Part shown: positions 21,404-32,200 of the stretch, piece after piece | Layout: the number at the start of each line of letters is the position of its first letter | Position numbering within the stretch: the stretch's first letter is position 1 | Source of the DNA: Odiellus spinosus | Lineage: Eukaryota; Arthropoda; Arachnida; Opiliones; Phalangiidae | Assembly: GCA_963920705.1 (NCBI GenBank) | Contig: OY987226.1 | Coordinates: forward strand, 27,040,706 to 27,104,705 | Direction: 5' to 3' | DNA: 64,000 bases | Program-made: the position numbers and the translations under genes | The notes under the pieces: generated by a model | Database searches by the model: none | Told to the model about the DNA's origin: nothing | What the model saw: only the letters and a program-made list of their open reading frames with translations

Positions 21404-24196
21404 AGGCCTAACTTCACTTCTCCCCGTCGAAAAAGGGTTCAAACATCTTTTTTGTATCAACTACTTACCCCTCTATTGTAAGCTCGCTCTCCCGTCTTCG
21501 GGGCTCGAAGGGATTATATTTATCTTCGTACCTGCTTGCCAAAAACGAGAGAGAATAGGTCACTTTTACGTTAAACGATCAATCTATCTTTGTAGCGCTT
21601 ACGATATTGGCGACGAGAAAGGCGATTCATACCTTTCCGAGTAAATATCGGACTTCTTTTTTTCGAAAATAAAGCGTATATGGGTTTCAAATAAATAAAA
21701 ATTATATAGGTAGGCTAAATAATTCTGGTAAAGTTTTGGTATGAAGCGAGAAAATGGTACTACAGCAGTGAATCCGTGACCTTGGTCATTGTATTAGAGC
21801 AGCCGGGAACTCGATTGGGAGGCGGAGGAAAGGTTTCGAAAATAAAGCGTATGTGTTTCAAATAAATAAAAATTATTTAGGTATATGCAAGAAAGAATAA
21901 TTTAATGAAAATATATTCAGGTATATATAGCAAAGAATAAAAACGAAAATATATAAAAATTAGTAAAACTTGCCTTTCAAAATTTCAAACAAATTATTCA
22001 ATAACTATTATTTAGTTTTTATATCATGAGTTGATATTTTATTTATTATTTTATTACATTTCTCAAACGATCTATCCGTTTTAGTTTGGTATATCTCACT
22101 ACATAACAAAAATTATATCCTTTGTAGCAACCTTGAAAAAAGGCCACATCTTCTGTAGACGCGGGTTCTATTTAACGGTTCTTTTTGTAAGTTTCAAGGT
22201 TGGTAAAAGTATAGAAAATCCTATACTTTGAACTAGCCTTGGAAAAAGGTAACATCTTCAATACAAACGGGTTCTTTTTAACGGCTCTTTTATTCATTTC
22301 CAAGGTTATTTTATGATAAGGCCTATTGATTTCAAATTCGTTGTATTTCACGGTGCTCGAGCTGTTTCGAGGAAACTCAGGAAAGTACGAAAACACTGAA
22401 TATAATGGACGATCGGGCGCCGAATTGACCGAAGTGGCATGGTGTAACCTTACCCCCGCCTCCCAATCGAGTTCCCGGCCGCTCTAATACAATGACCAAG
22501 ATCACGGATTCACTGCTGTAGTACCATTTTCTCGCCACATACCAAAACTTTACCAGAATTATTTAGCCTATATAATATTTATTTATTTGAAACGCATATA
22601 CGCTTTATTTTCGAAAAAAGAAAGTCCTATATCTCCTCGGAAAGGTAAGAATCGCCTTTCTCGTCGCCAATATCGTACGCGATACAAAGATAGATTGACA
22701 GTTTAACGTAAAAGTGACCTATTCTCTCTCGTTTTTGGTAAGCAGGTACGAAGCTAAATATAATCCCTTCGAGCCCCGAAGACGGGAGAGCGAGCTTACA
22801 ATAGAGGGGTAAGTAGGGGAAGCAAAAAAGATGTTTGAACCCAAGGTTCGTAAAAATTCTTCGTATTATAAGGTTGGCTTATAGAGGGGGGTCTCCGAGG
22901 CCAGTTTTCAAAACGGTCAGCTCTGGGGGAAGACACTTTTATTCCCTACGAGTGACGTAGGTGAATGTCTCTAGAAAAGAAACAAGACCAACACGTTTTC
23001 TTTCGCCGTTTCGCGGCCCGCCACTGGCATCTGTGATTTCCCGAAATTCGGGCAACGTAGGGGTCTGATTTGTAGTCTGTAGATAATTTGTATAATATAA
23101 TATTCTCGAATTGGGGAAAGGTATAGATGACATTTTTAGTGTAAACACAGAAATAATTAATGCTAGTAATATTGTAACTGTAAGAACGCCAACCCAGTCC
23201 CCAGTAAAAAAAAGCCCGAAAATTCTAGGAGCACGTAGTTGTAAAGCGCATACTAATTCAATAATTGGCGAAGTGTCTGTTTCACCGAACAAAAAATTGA
23301 ACTTTGGGAAAGAAAATGAAATATTTTTCACGGATTATGAAGAGGGTGGAATTGAGTATCTCTCTGGCTGGGTGGCTAATAAATACTTCAAAAAATACCC
23401 AGATATTTGCCTTAAAAGCCAGACAGGCCATTTGATGGATCATTGTTATAGCTTACCATGAATGAAATATCTAAATAATAAAACTAGTGAAGAAGCCCAA
23501 GAAAGGAAAAAGGAAAAGAAAATTAGAAAATTAAGCAAATAAAAATTATCTTAAAACGTTACAAAGAGTTAAAAATTAAATATTAAGTGTTTAGTAGTGG
23601 AGCGATTAATTAGGATATCAAATTATTTTTTGGTTAGTATTTTTCTAAATTTGCATAACTATGGTGTAACAAAATTGTTCTAATCAATTTATAACTTGCA
23701 CTAGTTTTTAAGAATTTTCCCTTTAACTTAAACATCAGTAATAAACAGCTGTAAAAGTTAGTTACTGAAGATTTGGCTGTTCTGGATTAAGATGGAATAA
23801 AAAGTTTTAATTATTTACTCGTATATTTCTTTCTTATTCGTATAGGGCAAGGGAGGAGACCCTCTTGATGATTAATTAGAAATAACTCAATCCTAGCTGG
23901 AGTTGTCATCTCAAAATATTCCGATTCAAAATTAGCAGTAAAATTAAAAATTATATACATTATTTCTCTGTGGCAGAAATTTCACCTGAAATAGATGCTA
24001 ATAAAATTGACAGACAAAATGAAATTATAGCATAAGCCTTCCTTTTGTGGTTTCCTGCCAAACCGAGACATTCAGTGACGTCACTCACATATACAAACGC
24101 GCGGCTCACCATTTCCGAAAAAAACGTCAGATCTTTTGAGGTATAATCCCCCTTGGTTTAAACCCTTTTTCGACGGGGAGAAGTGAAGTTAGGCCT
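21404..24196. mobile_element. TTAA-flanked inverted-repeat element
   Basis: A 2.79-kb unit with 36-bp terminal inverted repeats beginning AGGCCTAACTTCACTTCTCC. It is flanked on both sides by TTAA (21400-21403 and 24197-24200), the target site of piggyBac-like and some other elements. Inside the left TIR a second, longer inverted pair follows: about 21429-21880 against about 22440-22844, with arms of more than 400 bp. The interior also holds a possible transposase remnant (23111-23553). It lies in what appears to be an intron of the protease gene. The TTAA flanks fit piggyBac or similar, but the TIR does not have an obvious piggyBac CCCTTT start, so the superfamily is open. Confidence 0.65.
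23111..23553 (+). pseudogene. Possible transposase C-terminal remnant
   Basis: An open frame of 116 codons (to 23461), with a basic Lys/Glu-rich stretch just beyond the stop (SEEAQERKKEKKIRKLSK, to about 23550). The segment EYLSGWVANKYFKKYPDI has the character of the conserved C-terminal helix in P/THAP-type transposases, where a Tyr-Ile-Ala-Gly-Tyr-like motif is followed by Lys-rich sequence. The preceding part contains SPVKKSPKILGARSC and is low in homology signal. It lies in the TTAA-flanked element and could be its degraded gene or another fragment. The opposite-strand frame at 22939-23331 overlaps it and looks non-coding. Confidence 0.3.
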
Positions 24197-24410
24197 TTAA
24201 TAGGTAATAAATAAAAAAATTTGGATCGCCTGAAGAGAATAACGGATGATATTGTAATTTAACTCAAGCGCCAAAATTTTAATATTTTATCAAAAATAAT
24301 ATTTTTGCGCCAGTAAATTGACGTTCCTAGCACCATGTATCTTAAGAGTATCAGTATAGGCAGAAGTAAATAAGGGAAAGTAGGTAAGCTCCCCTAACTA
24401 GCGTAAAGCC

Positions 24411-24667
24411 CCGTTTTCAAATAAGATTTTTCAAGCTTTTGCTTTCGCTTTTTTTATCGATTGCTGCCGAGCTTCGAATACAAAAAAATAAATTAAATAT
24501 CAAACTCATTTAGATATCCGCTTCTCCGGGTAAAAAAAAGCTCGTTGAAAAGGAAAGCCGAGATTCGAATCTTATTTGAAAACAACGAAAAGTCGAGATT
24601 TATTAAGCTTTTTTAAAGAAAAATGTGGATTTTTATCGCAAAAAATCGCTTTTGAAAACGGGGCTTA
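24411..24667. mobile_element. Small inverted-repeat element
   Basis: About 257 bp bounded by AAGCCCCGTTTTCAAA on the left and its inverse TTTGAAAACGGGGCTT on the right. The interior is AT-rich with poly-purine tracts and no ORF. It lies directly downstream of the probable first exon of the protease gene on the minus strand. Confidence 0.6.
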
Positions 24668-24721
24668 AGGCATCCCTTGCACCTAGGCTGGCTACGATTG
24701 TTTTGTTACCGGAAGTAGGGG

Positions 24722-26320
24722 AATGGTAGTGATCTCTGGTTGCTTCGGCTGATTTCGAATTCTTTTGTTAGCGGAAACTTCTGGTTTCCTAGAGCGGCTT
24801 CGAATTATTTTGTTGCCAGATTTCGGATTCGGAATGATAGCTTTTTTCTTCGGCTGGCTTTGAGCCTTTGCCGTGGTAGTTGGAGATATAATTGGTCGCT
24901 TTATTTGCCTCCTTTTGGGTAAGATTATACTTTGAGTGGGATCAGCTGTAAGAGGCGTAATTCTCCGCCTATCTACCGGAAACTATTTTTATCAGACCTT
25001 GACGGAAACAAAAAAAAAAAAAAAAAAAAATTTTTTTTTTTTTTTTTTTTTTTCAGTTTGTTTTACATGGCTTTGGTTAGGTTAGGTCCCACCAATGAAA
25101 TAATGTAAAAAAAAAAAATGGAAAAACCTACCAAATAAAATTTTTTTTATTTTTATTTTTTTTGGTTTCCGGAAGTCGTAAAGGTTTGATATATACTATG
25201 GTTAGTTAGGGTAAGTTTGGACACATCTAAGTTTGGACACATTTTACTATTTTAATTATCACTGCCAACTGGCACTGAATTTTTCCGGCAACTCGGTAAT
25301 ACTATTTAGCCCTGCACATAAGCTTTCAAAAAAAAAAAAAAAAATACAACAAGTTCGTTGAAAGACGCGTTTCCAAAATAGAGGACAAATAGCGATTAAA
25401 CTTGTACTAAATTTGAGGAATGTTCATCTCATACTTGTTTTAAATAAGGTCTCTTTTCTTTTCTACCGATTAGAGTGGTTAGCGGCTTGGAATTATAGTA
25501 GATTCAATCATTATGTTTCGATTCATAACCTTAACTACTGACTTTTAAATAAAGAATTTGTATGACACACTTTTTCTGACAAGCTTATGGGGTGGCTAAG
25601 TTTGGACAGCAAGGAAACTTTTAATATAATGTTAGATTTTCACTTTGAATTTTAGATTACTTTCTTCCGAGGTATATTTTATGTTAACTAAAGTTTATTA
25701 CACCACTATGGAGTAAGAAGAAACCAGATGACGTATGAGTGATATGAGAAGAAAGACATTGAAAGCGAGTCTATTAATTACATTTGTCCTTTATGCACTG
25801 AATCTGAACAGTGAAGCTAATTTTAAGAAAAAATTTTCAAGTAATTTGAAAATGTACCTCTAGGAAACAATACACGGAAAATTATAAGTTTTGAATCAAT
25901 TTTATTTGTCCAAAGTTAGCCCTATGCTGTCCAAAGTTTGACGACCCCCGTCCAATCTTAACCTACTTTGTCCAATCTTAGGGGTGTTAAGTTACATTAA
26001 AAAATGATTATAAGTTAAATTTAACAGTTTCTAAAATTGAAAAAAACGTTATGAATCTCATAAAGAATGTCTAAGTGAGGTTTCGTTAAGGTTTCGTTCT
26101 TCTGTCATGTGTAATAAATAAGGGGGGACTAGATTTCCAAAAAGTGTCCAAACTTAGCCAAGCTCACCTATAAAAATAGTTTCCGGTAGATAGGAGGTGA
26201 ATTACGCCTCTTACGGCTGATCCCACTTAAAGTATAATCATACCCTGATGGTCTCAATTGGCTTTCAAGCGTTTTGGTCGTTCTTTTAGTTCTTTTAGGA
26301 GTTTTCTTTGGCTTCGCCAT
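24722..26320 (-). CDS. Probable Lys/Pro-rich first exon of the ubiquitin-specific protease, interrupted
   Basis: Upstream of the three catalytic exons, on the same strand, ATG 26320 begins AKPKKTPKRTKRTTKTL and stays open to 26246, where the inverted-repeat element 24917-26245 starts. On its far side (24916-24722) a frame continues with the same composition (PTTTAKAQSQPKKKAI, IRSRSRKPEVSANKRIRN) and ends close to a possible splice donor after PLLP (GTAACA). A disordered, basic N-terminus is common in ubiquitin proteases. Linking this exon to the enzyme rests on strand, order and composition only; the element disrupts the exon and the reading phase across it is not certain. It could also be an unrelated ORF. 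Confidence 0.35.
24917..26245. mobile_element. Nested inverted-repeat elements in the putative first exon
   Basis: The outer arms are about 75 bp: 24917-24991 (begins GGGTAAGATTATACTTTGAG) and 26171-26245 (inverted). Just inside lies a second, unrelated pair: AGGGTAAGTTTGGACAC near 25208 and GTGTCCAAACTTAGCC near 26146, delimiting about 0.95 kb with mariner/Tc1-like ends. The outer element thus carries an inner one. No intact transposase ORF is seen. The interior contains long A and T homopolymers, including 21 A followed directly by 23 T at 25010-25053. Confidence 0.6.
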
Positions 26321-26454
26321 ATTTTGTAAAGTTACGTTTACCAAATTAATTTAGGGTTAAAAACTATTTGAATTATTATCCCGTGACTTTACAATGAAAA
26401 TGAAAATCTCGCGTAGAGCGCGTGCTTGGAATTTTCTAAGCGTGTGTTTTTAAC

Positions 26455-28253
26455 CAGGGTTGCCAACCACGAAAATCAATTTACCGCGAAAGAGCAGTTA
26501 AAAACCCGTGAAAATTCGGGAAAAACCGCGAAACTTAAAAATCGTTCTATACATTTATATTTTGATATTGTGAATGCACACCAGCATTGTTCTTAATTTA
26601 TTTGATTGAAAAAAAAATTTATCTTAGATTCTTTACGATTTAAACATTTTGATCCAACAAAGTAGAGACAAAAGTATAATGGTAAATATAAGACCAATAA
26701 TAAAACAATATTGTATGAGACAGTGACTCTACTATGTGAGAGAAAATTATTCTTTATATAGCTAAATCTAGGAGGATGAAGGGGGACCTCTGGAGAAGAA
26801 AGCATGTGTTGCATGAACGGCATACTGAAATGTGCGTGACATGACTATAGACTGCCACCTAACGGAAAGATTGAGAAACTATATTACTATTTTCGTCCAG
26901 GTTTTTAAACTGGACGAAAAGTTAAATTCTTCTGGCAGCTAAAATCGCTACGACAATTATCGAAACAGCAATATCTCCCCATTTTAATTTGAAATACTAA
27001 ATAGCAGACTAATTTTATTACATATTATATATTTTATTATATATTTCGAGCTTCTTACGCCTATCATATGATGGCGCTACCTACTATGTCCGTCGATTTT
27101 GGCTCGGCCGAGTCAGCCGTAGATGAATCGCGCAGCTCGTGTTGGGGGAATACAATTTTCTGTTCCTGAGGCACGAGTATTATATTCCTAGGCTAAATGT
27201 CCTCTTATTTTTAAACTATAGTTTCCAATCTTCCATTCTTTAGGCCTAATAACTCAGCTTAGTGTGTTTTTCCGTCCTTTGGATTATTAATCAATTAAGA
27301 AAATTGATAAATAAATAAGGACGGAAAAACACACTAACCTGAGAGATTAGGCATAGAGAATGGAAGATTGGAAACTATAGTTTGAAAATAATAGGCTAGT
27401 ATAACCACTAGGCCAGCGAGCGCTGTTACTCAGACTCAGACCATCAGACGAGAAAGTGGATAAACGGGGGTCGGTCGAAGCCTATTTTGAAGATTGGGGG
27501 TGTTCCGTACATAACATTTAAAAAGTTATTAACAGCTTTATTAACTCTTTCGAGTCCGGTGCACGTATGCTCCGAGCTAAAATCAATTTTGGTTTTATTT
27601 TTTTAAGCTATTTGCCTATTACTATTAGCACAAGTAATTCATCCCCAAGTTTACAAGACGACATACTACGGGTTACAATGATGAAGGTCCGATTTCCTCA
27701 GTCAATGATTCCACCCTAAGTATTCCAAATTTCTACAGAAGAGTGGCATGGCCCAGTAGAGTAAATCAAACTTGAACTCGCGACGCCCCGGCGAGAGCCT
27801 CTTTCGTTTCGCCGAGTTTCTTAGTTACATTTCCTACCCCCTTAACGATTCTACAGACGACACGCGAAGTCGCGAACGAACTTCAACGAAGGCAAAATAA
27901 TTAGCACCGCCTACTTAGTTCCTATCTTAACCGCTAGAGAGGGCAATTTCGACTTCTGTTTCTCGGCCGTTTTACAATTTTGAGATTTTTCCTCTCTCCC
28001 CGCGCGAAAGTTGCGACGACACAACTCTCAGACCTTCAGTTCATTCGTTATATGCCCGGTTGTAGACTTGAAGCATGATTTACCTGTGCTATTAGTTTTT
28101 CCAAGAAAAACCGAAAACCGCGAATTTAAAATAAAAAAACCGCCAAATTAAAATCAAAAACCGCGAACCCGCGAAGACCAAAAAAAAAAAAACCGCGATG
28201 ACTCGAGAAAAACCGCGAAAATTCGCGGAAAAACCGCGAGGTTGGCAACGCTG
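26455..28253. mobile_element. hAT-like non-autonomous element, copy B
   Basis: A 1.80-kb unit in the same orientation as copy A, starting CAGGGTTGCCAACC and ending with the inverse of CAGCGTTGCCAACC. Its right flank is CGTTTAAA (28254-28261), the same 8 bases that precede copy A, while its left flank (TTTTTAAC) matches neither. It differs from copy A by a short insertion near 27106-27135 and by small deletions near 27757 and in the AAAACCGCGA subterminal array. The hairpin recurs at about 27204-27391. An ORF of 76 codons at 26593-26823 also exists in copy A but resembles no transposase. Confidence 0.8.
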
Positions 28254-28796
28254 CGTTTAAACTAATCTGTCGGCTTTCATTGCCTTGACCGATTAAATTT
28301 TGAGTTAATAATGCTACGGAAAGATTTTTATGATGGCTACTGACGCAAAATATATTTGAGACAACTGTACTGTTATAACAAGTCGATGCTAAATCATCAA
28401 TAATTAAAAAGTTATTTAATTTTGGATTCCAAAAATTACAACCATCAGGCGGTAAACCCTCCAAAAATTCTACGCTACAAATTTCTTTTTTAATTTCGTC
28501 AAATAAAGGCTGATACTCTTTATAACAATAAACAATTCTGTCCGGAGGCGGGTCTATTAAACAATTAGCGTATTTTAAAAGATTATGTATCCACGTGGTT
28601 TTTCCCGACATGGTACAGCCCGCTAACAACAATTGCATCGGGGCTTGAAACTTTACCCGGCAACACATTTTTTCTAAATATATTTTCGAAGAACGAAATC
28701 CGTTTTTTGAAATAGAGTTTATCTCTGCAAAACCAATCGACATGATCTTCCGTCGGGAAATACCACACGACTGGTAAATCGTCAAAGGTCACCCGT

Positions 28797-29216
28797 TTAT
28801 ATATCTTTTCCATTGATAATGTTTTGTTGGAAATCTATAATACCTTGTTGGAAGACTTCCAATAGTTTCAAAATGGTCGTATTTTCAACTAAAGGGGCCA
28901 ATTGTTCCAAGCAATCCCGAGCGATTTTTTCGCGTCGGTCCTCTTCGATTCGAGTGATATTGGTCATGTCACGGCCCAAAACAAAGTCGCAGAAAGGTGC
29001 TAGTTTTTGATGTACGGTCATCGGGTCATCCGTATACAGATCATCCCATTTTTCGAAGACGTTGTGACAGCTGAAACATTGCGTTTTAAGTCCGTCGTTG
29101 AGGTAGAAAAAGCCCGCTTTAGCGAAAGCGTCCGGTTTCATCCAATTTGGTAGATTAGGCTGTTTGGCGTACCACTTCAGATTAAAAGATTTCAGACGCT
29201 GCGATTCTTGATTCAT
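28797..29216 (-). CDS. BIR-domain (IAP-like) protein carried by the viral element
   Basis: An intact 139-codon ORF from ATG 29216. Residues about 5-80 form a single BIR domain: RLKSFNLKWYAKQ at the start, AKAGFFYLNDG, then zinc ligands C-x2-C (CFSCHNVFEKW), His (DDPMTVHQKL) and Cys (APFCDFVLG) in the standard CCHC spacing. The remainder is helical and acidic with no RING finger. BIR proteins bind and restrain caspases or their activators; DNA viruses of insects use such genes to delay host cell death. The gene overlaps the end of the polymerase gene by 35 bases and the packaging ATPase start by 17, so it belongs to the viral transcription unit and is not a stray host exon. Whether it inhibits apoptosis cannot be read from sequence. 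Confidence 0.85.
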   Translation of the reverse strand: MNQESQRLKSFNLKWYAKQPNLPNWMKPDAFAKAGFFYLNDGLKTQCFSCHNVFEKWDDLYTDDPMTVHQKLAPFCDFVLGRDMTNITRIEEDRREKIARDCLEQLAPLVENTTILKLLEVFQQGIIDFQQNIINGKDI

Positions 29217-32200
29217 CCTGATCGTTCGAGTACCCGTAAGGCAATGTCGAGAGATCTTCTAAGATGATTCGTTTGTTGAACGTAACGCGAAACGTTTTCT
29301 TTAAACTCCCGAGAAATAATTTCGCTCGGCTTTTATCTCGAACTACTCTAAAAGGTACGTCAGCCACGTACGTTGTTCCGGGATTGTCTAAAGCCTCTTT
29401 AATCGAATCAAAATTAATTATTTCTTCGTTAACTCTATTCATAGTTATCCCTTTCATCTTAGTGACGCTAGACCCATCCGGGCACTTGTAAGAATAAATT
29501 TTCGGGCCGCTACAGACGAACTCTGTTATTGTTGTAAAGGGAATCTCGTTAACCCACTCTCCCATCAGTCTACCTAAGGGCGGGAAATTACTGACGTCAT
29601 TCTTCTTGCGGATAAATATAGTACTATCAGTGTCGGAATAAATATTTCGACGGTCTAAAACCTTTAATGTATTGTATAAGAGTATCCGACCGTACGAACT
29701 AACGAAGCTGCCCATGACGCAACTCCCCTTGTAATAAGTGGGGCCATATTAATTTTTATATTCGTAAGTTAACAGACAGATATCGTCATTGAATGGTCGG
29801 ATATCCGTCAATTCTTTTGACGAGTCGTTCACTATATCGATATAAGCTTGGTATTCTTTGACAAAACGACTAGTGGGGCGGGTATTGTTGAGTGAATTCC
29901 TCCCCCAAATATTATTTGCTCCTAATTTAGAGACACTGCGCAAAGCCGGGTTATTAGTCACGTCCTCAGCTTTAATTTCGAACCCTTCTCGCTCTTTAAT
30001 AGACTGTAAATATTCCGCTTTCTCGAGATCCGTAACTACATCCTTCGGCCAGCCTGAATTTTGCATTTTAAGCTTGAGGAAAGCGTTAATATAGCTACCA
30101 AATAATCCTGGGTCCTCCCCCTTGACGTACGTGTAGCGTTTGGAGTAATGATGAACTTCGTAGATCCGTAGTAATACGCATCCATTCTCCATTGCGTTAT
30201 AGATTTCCGGCGTTGTCCATGTTTCGATCAGCGCTCGTTCCTCCGTGTTATGAATACAGGTTTTCACATCTTGTTCCACGCATGTCCGGCAGAGGGCGAA
30301 GAAGTTTTTTTCTCGCTCTGAAAGGTAAAGCGGAAATAAAGGCGGTACGAGGAGGAAGAATCTTACATTTCATTAAACCAAAATACGCGTTTTTCTTGTA
30401 ATTAAAATTGTTACGTATGATTTCCGGTAAATACTTTGGAAACGATTTAGTATTATACATATGGGGGTACATATTGCAGAGATCGAATTGTTCGATGGTC
30501 TCGTCAGGCTTAGCCTTGTAATAAAGGGAGAAAGCCTCGCAACGGCCACCGAACAGCCCAGATCTAGGCCCGATTGGTTTCGCAGAATTTTTGGATCTCG
30601 GGATTGTTTTTCATTTTTTCTTTCCACTCGAACTCCCATATCTGGTTATATTGCGCATCTGGGCGGTATTTTGAATAGCATCGTCTCTATCCAAGGTTCT
30701 TTCGTGAAGATTCTTGAACGTATCCTGCAGTAAATAATTCCATTGCCCCCTTTAGTATGTAAAGGGCAGCCGTGAATGAAACAACCGTCGAACTGATAGA
30801 CGCTATCTGGATTATTCAAAAAAACCATCCACGGGATATCTTCCAAATTTCTTTTCTCCCTCCACTGACCGAGAAGTTTGGATTTTAACGCCTCGGGTTT
30901 TTTCCTCCCACGCCAGCCATTGTTGCGCCGGTTTGCTCTGAAAAACGTTATCTTCGTATCCGTTAGTAGGTACTACGCCTAAAGTGAATTCTTCTAGATA
31001 TTTGTGTAGAAAGAGATTAGTACACGCGCCGGCGATTGTTAAAGCGTTCATATTTAAAATGTCGTAACCCGTTTCTTGCTTGAAAATTAGCCGAAATTTG
31101 TCCACGCCTTTTTGTAAGACTTTCACGTCCATAATAGTATAGTACTCTAACTCTTCTTGTAAATTATAGCTCGGCTGTAAAGATTTCTCGGCGTACCACT
31201 CGAGAAAAGATTCGTAATCTTTAGTCTTCATATATTCCGGCTGGAAATACTTCTTGTCGGGTATTTTCGAATTATAATCAAGATTCGTTTCGTTCATGAA
31301 TATATACGGAAAGAATTGTTTTTGGCACGCTCCGAGAGAGAACGTGGTTGAAAAAGTACGCAAGGGTTGCGAGATAAAGCTAAAACTGTCGATAAATTTA
31401 ATTTTTTGGTTTTTGAGAAAAATTCCCAAAAGTTTGCTTCCCTGAAAAACTACTTCGGGTATGATTTTCATTCTCAGAAGCGAGTTTAACACGAAGAATG
31501 CATCGAAGCTGCGGGCATTATGAGCCACTAATTGTACATTAGAGTAAATCGGAATCGTTACTTTTACTCGTTTAGTTAGTTCAAAAATTGATCAAAACAA
31601 TCGTAGCCGCGAAATGTTTTGTAATCGTAGCTTCCCTCATCTTGTTCCATAGCCGAAACAAGCAGTACCGGGACGTGTTCTTTATTCTGAACAATCGTCT
31701 CCGAGTCGTAATAACAATATTTCACTTTCTCGTAAATAGTATCCAAAGGCATGACGTAACATTTGTTCTTCTCGTGTTTCCTTTTGCAATTTCGACAAGG
31801 TTTGTTACACTCGTGTTTTTCGCCGCGTTCTAAACCGCACTCAATACACCGTTTAAAAGTTTCACAAACATTATTCGATTCGTGTAAATTAAAACAGACT
31901 ATCCCTTTAAAGTATCTACTACATTTTCTGCAACGGATTAGTTTCACTAATGGCAGCTCGTGAAAGACGTTAGCCTTACATCTATGGCATATTAAACGCT
32001 TCTCGCACGTATGACCTCGTTTCTGACGCGCGATTGTAAATATTTTTAGACAGAGGGGGCAGTAAGCTCTACCCCCTTTAAGGTAATGCAAATCTTTAAG
32101 CACTTGGACGTGTTGATTCAAAGAGACCAAAAATATTTGTTTCTCTCGAAACGGACCAATGAAATACGGCTCTAAATTTTCTAACTTATGTACAATAATC

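Larger units (their letters stand above)
18261..28813 (-). pseudogene. FtsK/HerA-type genome-packaging ATPase split by the composite hAT block
   Basis: The gene starts at ATG 28813, 17 bases inside the end of the BIR gene. After a frameshift in the first 50 codons the frame encodes a P-loop ATPase: Walker A GCTMSGKTTW near 28610, Walker B LNNFLIIDDL near 28395, and a downstream LLTQNL sensor-like motif near 28305. At 28254 it is cut by the 9.75-kb insertion 18503-28253. Its C-terminal part resumes at 18502 in phase after removal of one copy of the 8-bp duplication, and a frameshift follows near 18470. The last part (YLSRQIFPNN onward) ends at 18261. This is the DNA-packaging motor shared by Polintons, adintoviruses and related viruses. 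Non-functional here. Coordinates include the insertion. Confidence 0.8.

Noticed and set aside
22939-23331. Minus-strand ORF with a hydrophobic segment
   Set aside because: It overlaps the more transposase-like plus-strand frame, and its hydrophobic stretch comes from T-rich sequence.
26593-26823. ORF conserved in both hAT copies (also 18679-18870)
   Set aside because: The two elements are near-identical throughout, the peptide has no transposase motif, and the frame lengths differ between copies.
30192-30733. Plus-strand ORFs opposite the polymerase gene
   Set aside because: The minus strand holds conserved polymerase motifs here; the plus frames are antisense shadows.
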